In this document: in pieces, positions 28,217 through 37,843 of the stretch
How positions within the stretch are numbered: position 1 is the first letter of the stretch
How the letters are laid out: each line of letters opens with the position of its first letter
DNA from: Acidovorax sp. 69
GTDB lineage: Bacteria; Pseudomonadota; Gammaproteobacteria; Burkholderiales; Burkholderiaceae_C
NCBI RefSeq assembly: GCF_002797445.1
Contig: NZ_PGEP01000001.1
Span: 1,301,001 to 1,365,000 of the forward strand
Direction: 5' to 3'
Length of the DNA stretch: 64,000 nucleotides
Program-made: the position numbers and the translations under genes
Notes under the pieces: generated by a model
The model's input: the letters and a program-made list of their open reading frames with translations, nothing else
Databases searched by the model: none
What the model was told of the DNA's origin: nothing

Positions 28217-28899
28217 GCACTCTCCTGCGGCGCCTCAAGCACATACCCCATGCCTCGCACCGTCTGAATCAGTTTGGCGTCATAGGCATCGTCAACTTTG
28301 CCCCGAAGCCGGCGCATTGCAACCTCGACTACATTGGAATCGCTGTCGAAATTCATATCCCACACCTGCGACGCAATCAGAGAACGGGGCAAAACTTCCC
28401 CTTGGCGACGCATCAGCAGTTCAAGCAGACCGAACTCCTTGGGCGTGAGGTCAATGCGCTTACCGGACCTGCTGACCCGACGCCGAAGAAGGTCCAGCTC
28501 AAGATCGGCCACCTGGAGAATCGTCACCTCGGCGCCATTGCGGCCGCGCCTCAGGATCGTCCGCGCCCTTGCCAACAATTCGGCAAATGAAAACGGCTTG
28601 ACCAAATAGTCGTCTGCGCCCAACTCCAGACCTTTGATGCGGTCCTGAACCTGATCCTTTGCCGTGAGAAATAACACGGGCATCTCAAGGCCACGGCGAC
28701 GCATATTGGTGAGGACCTGCCAGCCGTCCATCCGAGGGAGCATCACATCCAGGATCACCAGATCGTAGTCTTCCTCTTGAGCCAGACGCAGGCCATCGAC
28801 ACCGTTGTGAACCAGATCTGCGTTGAATCCTGCTTCACGCAAGCCTTGACGCAGGTATTCCCCGGTTTTGAGTTCATCCTCAACGATCAGTATCTTCAC
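28213..28899 (-). CDS. copR: OmpR-family response regulator CopR/CusR
   Basis: A 228-residue regulator: receiver domain ([19 protein letters not shown], phospho-acceptor Asp in [14 protein letters not shown]) and a winged-helix output domain ([36 protein letters not shown]). The GTG at 28899 is chosen because AAGGAGG lies seven bases upstream; the reading to 28980 adds a non-conserved leader. It is divergent from the periplasmic copper genes at 29045, with one predicted CopR box (28961-28978) between them, so it probably controls both directions. Confidence 0.93.
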   Translation of the reverse strand: MKILIVEDELKTGEYLRQGLREAGFNADLVHNGVDGLRLAQEEDYDLVILDVMLPRMDGWQVLTNMRRRGLEMPVLFLTAKDQVQDRIKGLELGADDYLVKPFSFAELLARARTILRRGRNGAEVTILQVADLELDLLRRRVSRSGKRIDLTPKEFGLLELLMRRQGEVLPRSLIASQVWDMNFDSDSNVVEVAMRRLRGKVDDAYDAKLIQTVRGMGYVLEAPQESA

Positions 28900-28960
28900 A
28901 AGACCTCCTTGGCTCTGCAAGAGGTCGCCAGTGTGCCTGCAGATTTCTGCCTTTCTTGAA

Positions 28961-28978
28961 CATGACAAATATGTAATC
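28961..28978. promoter_or_regulatory. CopR box (dyad CATGACAAATATGTAATC)
   Basis: An 18-bp imperfect dyad of the CopR/CusR type, placed between copR (start 28899) and the 29045 gene. It has the same register as four other dyads in this window (45925, 57931, 61346, 61761). Confidence 0.7.
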
Positions 28979-29044
28979 AAGCCGTTATGTCTTTGGAAGC
29001 CAATAACTCACACAATGCGTTGCATCAAAACGCATGGTGAATCT

Positions 29045-29362
29045 ATGAGAAATTCTTGGCTTTCACGACTTAACTCAATCCCCTGGCTGGCCGCAGCACT
29101 GCTGGCACCTTCTCTGGCACTTGCTCAGATGCCGGACGGTGCCTCCGAGAAGGTGGATTACCAACTCTCGTACCGTTCAGCTCTCACGGGCTATGAGGTT
29201 TACAAGGAGCAATCCGTACAGCCTTGGAAGGCCGCCAACGACAAAGTGGGTGAAATCGGAGGATGGCGGGCCTATGCCAAGGAAATGCGCCAATCCGCAC
29301 CCGCAGCGGGTCAGGACCAACCAGCCCAAGGCCATGACGCACACCACGGGGGCAAACAATGA
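29045..29362 (+). CDS. small periplasmic protein of the copper cluster
   Basis: A 105-residue exported protein: signal peptide (IPWLAAALLAPSLALAQ), mature part with YQLSYRSALTGYEVYKEQ, and a His-rich end (GHDAHHGGKQ). The stop codon overlaps the ATG of the TolC-type gene (ATGA), so the two are translationally coupled. Small proteins of this type precede the outer-membrane copper lipoprotein in betaproteobacterial cop clusters; the function is not known to me. The CopR box is about 67 bases upstream. Confidence 0.72.
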   Translation: MRNSWLSRLNSIPWLAAALLAPSLALAQMPDGASEKVDYQLSYRSALTGYEVYKEQSVQPWKAANDKVGEIGGWRAYAKEMRQSAPAAGQDQPAQGHDAHHGGKQ

Positions 29363-30792
29363 GCCGCCCCCTGCGTATGCCCCGCGCCAAACTCGTGATC
29401 GCTGTTGCCGCAGTTGCGGTTTTGTCTGGCTGTGCCAGCGTGAACCTGGAGCAAAACATCTCCAGCGCCAACGCAGCAACCAGCAGTTTCACGGACGGCA
29501 AACTCACCTTGGCCCGAGCCAAGAATGAGCAAGAGGCCTTGCGCCGGCGTGCCTCGGACTTGTTGGCCAAACCGCTCAGTCAACAGGATGCCGTTCAACT
29601 CGCTCTGGTCAATAGCCCGTCCCTGCAAGCCATCGTGGCTCAAAACTGGGCAGATTCTTCTACGGCAGCCCAGTCGGGTCGCATTGCCAACCCCATTCTG
29701 AGCCTGGAGCGCGTTCGCCTGGGCAGCGAGACGGAGATCGGCCGCATCCTGTCCTTCGGCCTGCTGGACCTGCTGACCTTGCCGACACGCAAAGGCATCG
29801 CCGAGCAGCGCATCAAGCAGACCCAGTTGCGCCTGAGCAGCGACGTAGTGGACCAAGTCACGCAGGTACGTCAGGCCTGGGTCCGGGCTGTCGCCGCGCA
29901 ACAGACACTGGCATACACCCAACAGGTCGTCGCAAGTGCTCAAGCCAGCGCTGAGTTGGCCAAGCGCATGCAGGCAGTGGGCAATTTCAACAAGCTCGAT
30001 CGTGTGCGCCAGCAAGCGTTCTACGCCGACACTGCGACCCAGCTGGCCAGTGCGCAGCACCAGGTCACGGCAGCCCGTGAGGAGCTGGTGCGGCTGCTAG
30101 GCCTGGACGATAGCCAAGCCCAACAGCTCAAGTTGCCTGAACGCCTTCCCACACTTCCCAAGGAGCCGCTGTCTCCATCGGACGCTGGCCGTCAGGCTTC
30201 GAAGGGTCGGCTGGATCTGCAGATCGCGAAGGCCGATTACGACGCAGCCGCACGCGCGCAAGGCTGGAACACGATCACGACCTTCACGGACATTGAACTG
30301 GGAGTACGGCGCGACTCTGTCTTCGATGCGGCCGAGAACACCCACTCAACGCGACGAGGCTTTGAGATCAGCCTGCAGTTGCCCATTTTTGATTGGGGAG
30401 GTATGCGGCGCGACGCCATGAGCGCGCAGACCCTGGCTGCGGCCAACCGCCTGGAAGCTACCGCCCGCGCGGCGGGATCCAACCTGCGCGAAAGCTACTC
30501 AGCCTATCGCACGGCATACGACATCGCGCGCCACCACCGCGACGAAGTGATCCCGCTGCGTAAGAGCATCTCTGAAGAAAACCAGCTTCGCTACAACGGG
30601 ATGCTGATCAGCGTCTTTGAACTACTTGCCGACTCCCGCGACCAGGTGAACTCGGTAATGGCGGCTCTGAACGCTGAACAACAGTTCTGGCTAGCGGACG
30701 CGGCCCTCCAGGCCTCCCTCATTGGCAAGCCAACCAGCACTGGCGTCTCGGGCGGTGGCGCAGCCGCTGCCGAAGCTGGCGCAGGCCACTGA
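29359..30792 (+). CDS. TolC-family outer-membrane lipoprotein of the copper cluster
   Basis: A 477-residue TolC-family protein with a lipobox (VLSGC at about residue 25) and the two-fold helical repeat (LSQQDAVQLALVNSPSLQAI; SKGRLDLQIAKADYDAAARA). It is distinct from CusC at 17436 and CzcC at 46978: no RND pump or adaptor gene adjoins it. It is followed by a multicopper oxidase, cupredoxin and CusF, so it probably serves a periplasmic copper-handling set. It starts inside the stop of the preceding gene. Confidence 0.85.
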   Translation: MSRPLRMPRAKLVIAVAAVAVLSGCASVNLEQNISSANAATSSFTDGKLTLARAKNEQEALRRRASDLLAKPLSQQDAVQLALVNSPSLQAIVAQNWADSSTAAQSGRIANPILSLERVRLGSETEIGRILSFGLLDLLTLPTRKGIAEQRIKQTQLRLSSDVVDQVTQVRQAWVRAVAAQQTLAYTQQVVASAQASAELAKRMQAVGNFNKLDRVRQQAFYADTATQLASAQHQVTAAREELVRLLGLDDSQAQQLKLPERLPTLPKEPLSPSDAGRQASKGRLDLQIAKADYDAAARAQGWNTITTFTDIELGVRRDSVFDAAENTHSTRRGFEISLQLPIFDWGGMRRDAMSAQTLAAANRLEATARAAGSNLRESYSAYRTAYDIARHHRDEVIPLRKSISEENQLRYNGMLISVFELLADSRDQVNSVMAALNAEQQFWLADAALQASLIGKPTSTGVSGGGAAAAEAGAGH

Positions 30793-30812
30793 TCCCCTCA
30801 AGGAAACCAAAC

Positions 30813-32225
30813 ATGAATTCAAGAAGAGATTTTTTCCGATTTGCGGGCATCGCCGGAGGGGCCGTGGCCGCAGCGAGTGTGAGCCGAGTGGCGATGGCAG
30901 CACTGCCGGAACCCGTGTACCAGACAAGTCCAGACACCATGGCGCCGCTCGTACCCAACTCCGGGCGCCCCTACAACCCGGTGGTCACGCTGAACGGCTG
31001 GACGCTGCCCTGGCGCATGAATCAGGGGGTCAAGGAGTTTCACCTGGTGGCAGAACCGGTGGTGCGCGAAATGGCCCCTGGCTTCAAGGCGCACCTTTGG
31101 GGGTACAACGGCCAAAGTCCGGGCCCCACCATCGAAGTGGTGGAAGGCGACCGCGTTCGAATTTTTGTGACCAACAAGCTGCCCGAGCACACCAGCATCC
31201 ACTGGCATGGCCAGCGTTTGCCCAACGGCATGGACGGTGTGGCAGGGCTGAACCAGCCCGCGATTCAGTCGGGCAAAACCTTTGTCTACGAATTCGTGGC
31301 GCGCCGTCCAGGTACCTTCATGTACCACCCGCACGCCGACGAGATGACCCAGATGGCCATGGGCATGATGGGCTTCTGGATTACGCATCCGAAGACCAAG
31401 CATCCGCTGATTGATGAAGTGAATCGAGACTTTTGCTTCCTGCTCAGTGCCTACGACATTGAGCCCGGCGCCGCCACGCCCAAGGTCGCGGAGATGCTGA
31501 ACTTCAATCTGTGGACATGGAACAGCCGCATCTTTCCCGGCATCGACTCCTTGAATGTCCGGCTTAACGACAAGGTGCGCATTCGCATCGGCAACCTCAC
31601 CATGACCAACCACCCGATGCATTTGCACGGTCATGAGTTTTTGGTCACCGGCACGGATGGTGGTCCCACACCCAAGAGTACCCGTCTGTATGAAGTGACC
31701 ACCGACGTGGCCGTTGGACAGATGCGCCAGATTGAGTTCCTCGCGGACGAAGAAGGCGACTGGGCGTTCCACTGCCACAAGAGCCACCACACCATGAATG
31801 CAATGGGTCACGACATTCCCACCATGATTGGCGTGGACCACCGGGGCGTTGCCAAGAAGATCAACAACCTGATTCCCGACTACATGGTCATGGGCGAGCG
31901 CGGCATGGCAGACATGACGGAAATGGAGATGCCCATCCCGGACAACACCATTCCCATGATGACCGGAGAAGGCCCGTTCGGCTCGGTCGAAATGGGCGGG
32001 ATGTTCAGTGTCTTGAAGGTGCGCCGCGACCAGAAACCGGGCGACTACAAGAACCCGGGTTGGTACAAGAACCCTGAGGGCACGGTGGCCTACGAGTACA
32101 CCGGTCCGATGGCTGAACCGGCCCGCTTCAAGGCCGAGGGCGGGCAGTCCATGCCTCGCAAAGAGAAGTCCAGCTCGGACACTGTCGTCAAGGTCAAAAA
32201 GCCGTCTTCACACAGCGGCCACTGA
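30813..32225 (+). CDS. multicopper oxidase (periplasmic, Tat signal)
   Basis: A 470-residue multicopper oxidase. SRRDFFRFAG near the N terminus is a twin-arginine signal, so it is exported folded with copper. All four copper-ligand clusters are visible: SIHWHG (about 127-132), FMYHPHADE (169-177), HPMHLHGH (267-274) and HCHKSHH (320-326). A Met-rich region (MADMTEMEMPIPDN and onward) near the C terminus could bind extra Cu(I). It probably oxidises toxic Cu(I) to Cu(II), as CopA/CueO do. It is shorter than Pseudomonas CopA (about 600 residues), so the symbol is left empty. Confidence 0.92.
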   Translation: MNSRRDFFRFAGIAGGAVAAASVSRVAMAALPEPVYQTSPDTMAPLVPNSGRPYNPVVTLNGWTLPWRMNQGVKEFHLVAEPVVREMAPGFKAHLWGYNGQSPGPTIEVVEGDRVRIFVTNKLPEHTSIHWHGQRLPNGMDGVAGLNQPAIQSGKTFVYEFVARRPGTFMYHPHADEMTQMAMGMMGFWITHPKTKHPLIDEVNRDFCFLLSAYDIEPGAATPKVAEMLNFNLWTWNSRIFPGIDSLNVRLNDKVRIRIGNLTMTNHPMHLHGHEFLVTGTDGGPTPKSTRLYEVTTDVAVGQMRQIEFLADEEGDWAFHCHKSHHTMNAMGHDIPTMIGVDHRGVAKKINNLIPDYMVMGERGMADMTEMEMPIPDNTIPMMTGEGPFGSVEMGGMFSVLKVRRDQKPGDYKNPGWYKNPEGTVAYEYTGPMAEPARFKAEGGQSMPRKEKSSSDTVVKVKKPSSHSGH

Positions 32226-32264
32226 TCGCTACGTTCCACATCACTTCAACAACCCAAGGCAACT

Positions 32265-32750
32265 ATGAAACGCACTCTTTCCCTGATCGCAGCCTCCGCC
32301 CTGGTGGCTCTGTCCTTTAGCAGCTTTGCAGGTGGCACTCACAGCGGTGGTCACGGCCACGCAAGCGAGGAGTCAGCCATCGGTCAACCCGGCAAGGCTG
32401 CCAAGGTGACCCGCACGATCAACGTGGACATGGCTGACACCATGCGCTTCACGCCGGCAGCAATCTCCGTCAAGCAGGGCGAAACCATCAAGTTCGTGAT
32501 CAAGAACAGTGGCCAGGTCAAGCACGAGTTCAGCCTGGGTACCGAGGCCGAGCTCAAGGAACACTACGAGACCATGAAGAAGTTTCCCGAGATGGAGCAT
32601 GACGAGCCCAGCAAGATCTCCCTCGCACCAGGCAAACAGGGCGAAATCATCTGGCAATTCACCAAAGCCGGTGATGTGAATTTTGCGTGCCTGTACCCAG
32701 GCCACTACGACGCTGGCATGAAGGGCCAGGTCAAGGTCTCCAAGAAGTAA
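32265..32750 (+). CDS. cupredoxin (CopI-like) periplasmic copper protein
   Basis: A 161-residue exported cupredoxin: signal peptide (LIAASALVALSFSSFA), a His-rich linker (GGTHSGGHGHASEES), then the plastocyanin-like fold. Type 1 copper ligands can be read as His in KHEFSLG and Cys, His, Met in ACLYPGHYDAGMKG. Proteins of this kind (CopI) are induced by copper in purple bacteria and Burkholderiales and protect the periplasm. It lies 39 bases after the multicopper oxidase and 41 bases before cusF, in the same transcript. Confidence 0.85.
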   Translation: MKRTLSLIAASALVALSFSSFAGGTHSGGHGHASEESAIGQPGKAAKVTRTINVDMADTMRFTPAAISVKQGETIKFVIKNSGQVKHEFSLGTEAELKEHYETMKKFPEMEHDEPSKISLAPGKQGEIIWQFTKAGDVNFACLYPGHYDAGMKGQVKVSKK

Positions 32751-32791
32751 ATCCCGGGTTGCTGTGCCAACCCACTGAACAAGGAGCATTT

Positions 32792-33130
32792 ATGAAGAAA
32801 ACCAACACTACTATCGCCACCGTACTGCTAGCGATGGCCGCGCTGCTGCCGGTCTCGACCATGGCGCAGGTTGCAGCGGATGCCGCCAAGTCGTCCACCG
32901 CCGCAGCCTCCATGACCGATGGCGAGGTTCGCAAGATCGATAAGGACACCAGCAAGATCACCATCAAGCACGGGGAGATCAAGCATCTGGAGATGCCGGG
33001 CATGACCATGGTGTTCAACGCCAAAGACAAAGCCCTGCTCGACAAGGTACAGGTCGGCGACAAGGTCAGCTTTATGGTGGTCAGCGAGGGCGGAAAGATG
33101 GTCGTGACAGCCATCGAGCCAGCCAAGTAA
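32792..33130 (+). CDS. cusF: CusF-like periplasmic metallochaperone, Trp replaced by Met
   Basis: A 112-residue exported protein: signal peptide (TVLLAMAALLPVSTMAQ) and a CusF fold (GEVRKIDKDTSKITIKHGEI, then LEMPGMTMVFNAKD). Compared with E. coli CusF, the His ligand (in KHGE) and both Met ligands (PGMTM) are kept, but the tryptophan that caps the metal by cation-pi contact is Met here (LEMPGM instead of NWPEM). The CusF domain fused to CusB in this window keeps the Trp. AAGGAG precedes the ATG at 32792. Confidence 0.86.
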   Translation: MKKTNTTIATVLLAMAALLPVSTMAQVAADAAKSSTAAASMTDGEVRKIDKDTSKITIKHGEIKHLEMPGMTMVFNAKDKALLDKVQVGDKVSFMVVSEGGKMVVTAIEPAK

Positions 33131-33205
33131 GCCAAGCAATTCAGAGACACAGCCCTCAATCAGAGGGATTTACTCACTCGTGCGGCATTGCCGCGAAAGA
33201 AAACC

Positions 33206-33499
33206 ATGAAAACTCTTCTTATTGCCCTCGCACTGACAGCCGCGTCGTCCGCTTTTGCAGCCGGTGATACCCAGGAAGCAACGCCTAATACCAACTCCAA
33301 GGCGCAAGCGCATGGAGAGGAACATAAGAAAGCCCGCCCCGCGACCCCCCTCAAGCGCGCCAATGACGGCAGCACCGCCCGGGGAGAAGGCTCTGGAATG
33401 GCCACGATGAGCAAGTCCGAATCGCGCGGGCAAGACAAGGCTAACGAGCGTGAAGCCAAGCCTCACAAGGAAACGAGCCAAGGGACCACTCCCAAGTAA
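33206..33499 (+). CDS. small exported polar protein closing the copper cluster
   Basis: A 97-residue protein: signal peptide (LLIALALTAASSAFAAG) and a very polar, probably disordered mature part rich in Lys, Glu, Ser and Thr with two His. I recognise no domain. It follows cusF by 75 bases on the same strand and is probably the last gene of the copper cluster. The start at 33206 gives the normal signal-peptide architecture. Confidence 0.55.
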   Translation: MKTLLIALALTAASSAFAAGDTQEATPNTNSKAQAHGEEHKKARPATPLKRANDGSTARGEGSGMATMSKSESRGQDKANEREAKPHKETSQGTTPK

Positions 33500-33604
33500 C
33501 GGCAGCGATTCGCTCACCAGTCGACTCCGTGGTAGGCCTGCTAAGTGTTTCGGTGAGCGAAAACTCCAGAGTTGTTGAAACCTCATTTGTTTTTCGGTCA
33601 AGCA

Positions 33605-34300
33605 TCAGCACCCGCAAATCGGCTTCCCCATTTGACCAGAATCATCGCTGCTGACGCCTGAAGGCAATGGTGCGCTGAAGGCACTCACCATTGGCCCGCT
33701 ATACACGGGTGCAAAGCCCCCGTCCACTGTACGGAAGTTGGTGGTCTGTCCTTGATACAAGCGAGCGGCCAACCAAATGACAGATCCCTCATAGGTGTAC
33801 GCCCGCATATCAAACTTCATAGTCTGTCCGGCACCATCCGCGTTGACCTTGCGCTCACCTGGTGCCACCAACGCCTGCGCAACATACTCCCCGGCCAAGA
33901 TCTCCCCCCAGACGCGCTTGGTCAGTTTGTCTCCACGATAGGCAGCACGGCTGCCAAACCCAGCAACTGGCTTGAAGAATAAACTCCGCCGCCCCTCCCA
34001 GAGGCGTTGTGCGTCTTCAGGCATGACAACTTCAGTGTGGGGCACATGTTCCAGCAGGACTTTCTGCGTCGCATCTGGTACACCCAGCGCGCTCATCCGC
34101 AATGCATCGCTGAACAGCGCAAGGTTGCGCTTGTCCGCGTACAGCGCGTGAGCTTGAGGGTTCGGTGTCAAAACCACTCCGTCCTGGATGTGTGCCTCAC
34201 GCAAGGCCTCGCTGCCGGGCTCTTCAAGGTAGAAGTCCGTCAACCGGTTGTACACGATGTCAATGTCAAGGCCCCGGACAGTCCTCGGAGCACGACGCCA
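33605..34300 (-). pseudogene. C-terminal fragment of an ATP-grasp-like protein
   Basis: The frame reads GLDIDIVYNRLTDFYLEEPG, later HALYADKRNLALFSDALRM, LFFKPVAGFGSRAAYRGDKL, and ends LYQGQTTNFRT...FAPVYSG. These are conserved blocks of the C-terminal half of an ATP-grasp / glutathionylspermidine-synthase-like family of about 430 residues. The coding frame extends beyond the GTG at 34255 to about 34300 without a start and runs into copZ, so roughly the first half is missing. I read it as a truncated remnant. Confidence 0.7.
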
Positions 34301-34301
34301 C

Positions 34302-34493
34302 TCAGGCGGGGGGGTACCCGGCTTCGGTCAATGCTTCGGCGAGCGTCGCGCGGTCTTCAGTGCTTTGGACAGTGACGGTGCGCTTTGCCATGTCCACCTG
34401 GACCTTGCTCTCCGGGTCAGTCATCTGCAGTGTCTGGCTCACCATTCCAGCACAGTGACCGCAGGTCATGTCGGGAAGTTGGAATTCATGCAT
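34302..34493 (-). CDS. copZ: CopZ-type copper chaperone
   Basis: A 63-residue HMA protein of the usual chaperone length. MTCGHC (9-14) is the Cu(I) loop, with the third helix and the TEAGYPPA end. It delivers Cu(I) to P-type ATPases in the cytosol. The ATG at 34493 follows a CueR-type promoter (34529-34559) by about 35 bases. It is divergent from copA at 34670. It is shorter and lacks the Cys tail of the other chaperone at 9939. Confidence 0.92.
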   Translation of the reverse strand: MHEFQLPDMTCGHCAGMVSQTLQMTDPESKVQVDMAKRTVTVQSTEDRATLAEALTEAGYPPA

Positions 34494-34528
34494 TTTTTCA
34501 CCTCTTGGAGAAAAGTTAAGAGGTGTCC

Positions 34529-34559
34529 AGTCTCGGGTTTGCCACGGGGGGAAGGTCAA
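34529..34559 (-). promoter_or_regulatory. CueR-type promoter of copZ
   Basis: On the minus strand TTGACC (34559-34554), a 19-base spacer TTCCCCCCGTGGCAAACCC, and GAGACT (34534-34529). TTGACC-TTCCC...TGGCAA is the classical CueR arrangement. No cueR gene lies next to it, unlike the usual copA/copZ setting. Confidence 0.75.
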
Positions 34560-34669
34560 GTCCGTTGGTGGTCCGAAGCCGCGTGTTCGCCACTTGTGTC
34601 TCCCACCGTGTCAAGCCTGACAGTTCGACTGCCGGTAACTGCCGGAGCCAAACACTTCTTGGAGTTGAC

Positions 34670-37078
34670 ATGAATGCCACAGCCATCGAGGCGCTAACGT
34701 CCGCCTCTCTTTCGAACACACAGCTGAATTTCCCTATTTCGGGCATGACTTGCGGCTCCTGTGTTGGGCGGGTCGAAAAGGCTCTCAGAGCCGTGCCGGG
34801 TGTCCGTGAGGTGACCGTGAATATCGCTACTGAGCGGGCTTCAGTGGTTGTCGCGTCATCAGTGGAGGTACCCACCCTGGCGGCAGCGGTGCAAAAGGCA
34901 GGCTACGCCGTGCCAGAAGAGTTACTGGAGCTCTCGATTGAGGGGATGACGTGCGCGTCGTGCGTCGGCCGGGTCGAAAAAGCGCTGAACTCCGTGCCTG
35001 GCGTTAAACATGCGGAGGTCAATCTGGCGACTGAGCGAGCGCAGGTTCGCTTCGATGCGGGAGTCAGGCCCGACCGTTTGGTCGCCGCCGTCGTGAGGGC
35101 GGGCTACGAGGCACAGGTGGTGGACGCGAGCACTCCGTCAGAAGCCGGGAAACAGTCTGCGCCCTGGTGGCCCGTTGCACTGGCGGCCGGCCTATCCGCG
35201 CCCCTTGTGCTGCCCATGTTGGGCATGCTGTTTGGTCAAGACTGGGCACTCAACGGTTGGATTCAGCTGGCCTTGGCCACACCTGTGCAGTTCTGGCTGG
35301 GCGCACGGTTCTACCGTGCCGGCTGGAAGGCCCTGCGCGCCGGTGCCGGAAACATGGATTTGCTGGTTGCATTGGGTACGTCTGCCGGGTACGGATTGAG
35401 CTTGTACCTGTTGTTCAAGCATGCAGAACACGGCACACCTCACCTGTACTTCGAGGCCTCAGCCGTCATCGTGACCCTCGTTCTGCTTGGAAAGTGGCTG
35501 GAAGCCCGAGCAAAGCACCAAACCACGGAGGCGATCCGGGCGTTGCACGCGCTGCGGCCGGAGATTGCGCGTGTTCGCACGGAGGCTGGCGACTTTGATC
35601 TGCCGCTCGCGCGGGTGAAAGTAGGAGATACGGTGGTGATTCGTCCTGGGGAGAGAGTTCCGGTGGACGGATCGGTGATCGAGGGAGCCAGCCAAGTGGA
35701 TGAGTCGCTGATTACCGGAGAGAGCTTGCCCGTCGCGAAGCATGTCGGTGACAAAGTGACCGGGGGCGCCGTCAACGCAGAAGGCTTGTTGCTGGTTCGA
35801 ACTACCGCTATTGGGGCCGAGTCCACGTTGTCGCGGATCGTCCGCATGGTCGAGTCGGCGCAAGCAAAGAAGGCACCGATTCAACGGATAGTTGATGAGG
35901 TCAGTGCCGTCTTTGTCCCCGTCGTCCTCGGCCTTGCCGCAATCACGCTGGTAGGCTGGGGTGTTGCCACAGGCAATTGGGAACAGGCGATTCTCAATGC
36001 CGTCGCGGTGCTGGTCATCGCGTGTCCATGCGCGCTCGGTTTGGCGACTCCCACTGCGATCATGGCAGGCACAGGCGTTGCCGCACGTCACGGCATCTTG
36101 ATTAAGGATGCGGAGGCACTTGAGGTCGCCCACCGCATCGACACCGTTGCTTTTGATAAGACAGGCACCCTGACTGAAGGCAAGCCCACGTTGGCGGCAG
36201 CGATTCCTTCTGATCAGCATGGCGAGCAGCTACTGCCATTTGCTGCGGCCATTCAAAACGGTAGCGAGCACCCGTTGGCAAAGGCGGTGATGGATGCAGC
36301 GCGTGCTAAGGGATTGATCGTCCCTCGGGCCACCGAGGTGACTGCCGTTGCTGGCCGGGGTATGTCCGCTACGGTCAAAGGACGCCAGATACGCCTAGGA
36401 AGTACCCGTTACATGGATGAGCTGGGCGTGAATACGGCAAACCTGGCGGTGGCGGCAGCACAAATGCAGCAAGAGGGACGCACCGTATCGTGGCTTGCCG
36501 ATGTGACCGACGCCCCTGCCGTAATGGGTCTGTTAGCGTTCGGAGATACCGTCAAACGCAGCTCGCAACAGGCCATTGCACAGCTGCACAGCCTTGGCAT
36601 CCAGACCGTTCTGATCACCGGTGACAACAAAGGAAGCGCTGAGGCGGTGGCGCGCGCCTTGGGCATCGATCAGGTCCGCGCCGAGGTGCTGCCGGAAGGC
36701 AAGGCAAATATTGTTGTCCAGCTCAAAGCGGGCGGCAGGCACGTTGCAATGGTCGGCGACGGGATCAACGATGCCCCCGCTTTGGCGGCTGCAAACGTGG
36801 GCATCGCCATGTCCACGGGTACGGACGTGGCCATGCATGCGGCAGGCATCACTCTCATGCGCGGTGACCCCGCGCTTATCGCCGATGCCATCGATATCTC
36901 TCGGCGCACATACGCGAAGATCCGCCAAAACTTGTTTTGGGCATTCGCGTACAACGTTGTCGGAATCCCCTTGGCCGCGTTTGGATTCTTAAACCCCATG
37001 GTGGCTGGAGCTGCCATGGCCCTAAGCAGCGTTAGTGTGGTGGGCAACGCTCTACTGCTGCGGTCTTGGAAGAGGTGA
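34670..37078 (+). CDS. copA: copper-exporting P1B-type ATPase CopA
   Basis: An 802-residue Cu(I) ATPase. Two N-terminal HMA domains carry GMTCGSC (Cys28, Cys31) and GMTCASC (Cys95, Cys98), followed by eight predicted membrane helices. Signatures are [13 protein letters not shown] (metal site), [11 protein letters not shown] (phosphorylation), a conserved His-Pro in SEHPLAKAV, and [10 protein letters not shown]. It pumps Cu(I) from cytosol to periplasm. The start at 34670 has GGAG upstream; the reading from 34523 crosses the CueR operator and is rejected. It differs from the YHS-type ATPase at 19362, so the window holds two distinct copper pumps. Confidence 0.95.
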   Translation: MNATAIEALTSASLSNTQLNFPISGMTCGSCVGRVEKALRAVPGVREVTVNIATERASVVVASSVEVPTLAAAVQKAGYAVPEELLELSIEGMTCASCVGRVEKALNSVPGVKHAEVNLATERAQVRFDAGVRPDRLVAAVVRAGYEAQVVDASTPSEAGKQSAPWWPVALAAGLSAPLVLPMLGMLFGQDWALNGWIQLALATPVQFWLGARFYRAGWKALRAGAGNMDLLVALGTSAGYGLSLYLLFKHAEHGTPHLYFEASAVIVTLVLLGKWLEARAKHQTTEAIRALHALRPEIARVRTEAGDFDLPLARVKVGDTVVIRPGERVPVDGSVIEGASQVDESLITGESLPVAKHVGDKVTGGAVNAEGLLLVRTTAIGAESTLSRIVRMVESAQAKKAPIQRIVDEVSAVFVPVVLGLAAITLVGWGVATGNWEQAILNAVAVLVIACPCALGLATPTAIMAGTGVAARHGILIKDAEALEVAHRIDTVAFDKTGTLTEGKPTLAAAIPSDQHGEQLLPFAAAIQNGSEHPLAKAVMDAARAKGLIVPRATEVTAVAGRGMSATVKGRQIRLGSTRYMDELGVNTANLAVAAAQMQQEGRTVSWLADVTDAPAVMGLLAFGDTVKRSSQQAIAQLHSLGIQTVLITGDNKGSAEAVARALGIDQVRAEVLPEGKANIVVQLKAGGRHVAMVGDGINDAPALAAANVGIAMSTGTDVAMHAAGITLMRGDPALIADAIDISRRTYAKIRQNLFWAFAYNVVGIPLAAFGFLNPMVAGAAMALSSVSVVGNALLLRSWKR

Positions 37079-37453
37079 ACCCAGTTCTCCTGACGCCGAG
37101 CCTTGTCGCTCTTCACATTAATGATGCGTTTGTGCAGTTTTCTGAACAAAAGTCAGCGCTTTGATCAAGATGGTGAACAGTCGAAACTGTCCTTTCACCA
37201 TGCCCGAATCGTTGGATCGATCACACAGTTCGTCTGTCTTGTCTACATGGGACGAGGTCCTGGACGCTGACTGTGTGCCCTTCGGTGGACATGGCCCCAA
37301 CCGCGGCCGAGTTGGCGTCGCTTGTGTTGGGTGAGCATCGCGGACGGATTGCAGCCCTGCGCTGCAGGAAGCGTGTTGTGCGGAGGTACGCTCCCAAAGA
37401 ACCAGCGCCCTGAGGCCAGAGACTGCCTGTATATGGCGCACCCCGTCCCGCCC
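37079..37453. other. 375-base intergenic stretch after copA
   Basis: It lies between convergent genes copA (plus) and the lipoprotein (minus). No gene, dyad or clear terminator could be supported. It marks the boundary between the copper genes and the zinc/cadmium block. Confidence 0.4.
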
Positions 37454-37804
37454 TCAGCGAACTTTGCGCACTGTTTGCGGTTGCTCACAGTCCCATGCGT
37501 TGAAGTAAACCTCGTCGCCTACTCCAATGCCAGAGCCCTGGTCAACTTGGGCGAAGTGCCCACGGGTCCGGGTGACTTGTCGCCATCGGATGACTGCAAC
37601 CTGGTGGGTGGGACCGAGTTCCATCTGCTTGCAGCGCGAGCCGCCCGTCTTCAAGAAGTCGTCCGCCGGGATCAGCTTGGTCACTTTGCCGACCCTCCAG
37701 CCTTCGGACCAAGCGTACCGGTCCTCGTAGACAGGTGTGCTGCAGCCGGAGATCGCAAGGAATGTCAGCGCAGCAGCTGACAAGAGCATTGATTTTTTCA
37801 TCAT
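37454..37804 (-). CDS. lipoprotein, paralogue of the 55206 gene
   Basis: A 116-residue predicted lipoprotein: leader AAALTFLAISGC (lipobox ISGC), then STPVYEDRYAWSEGWRVGKV. The homologue at 55206-55556 is exactly the same length and shares C-[AS]-TPVYE, WSEGWR-GKV, ADDF, [VI]-W-R-x-V-[TS]-R-[TA]-R, GD-[EL]-VY and WDC. The shared lone WDC cysteine near the C terminus and the conserved aromatics mark a real family with no name known to me. AAGGAA lies before the start at 37804. It ends the minus-strand zinc block, just as its twin ends the plus-strand czc block. Confidence 0.7.
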   Translation of the reverse strand: MMKKSMLLSAAALTFLAISGCSTPVYEDRYAWSEGWRVGKVTKLIPADDFLKTGGSRCKQMELGPTHQVAVIRWRQVTRTRGHFAQVDQGSGIGVGDEVYFNAWDCEQPQTVRKVR

Positions 37805-37843
37805 GAAATTTCCTTAGCCGCTGTCTCGGTACCGCTCAATGAG

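Noticed and set aside
34523..34669. N-terminal extension of CopA by 49 codons
   Set aside because: It would translate across the CueR-type promoter; the ATG at 34670 has GGAG and gives the normal N terminus.
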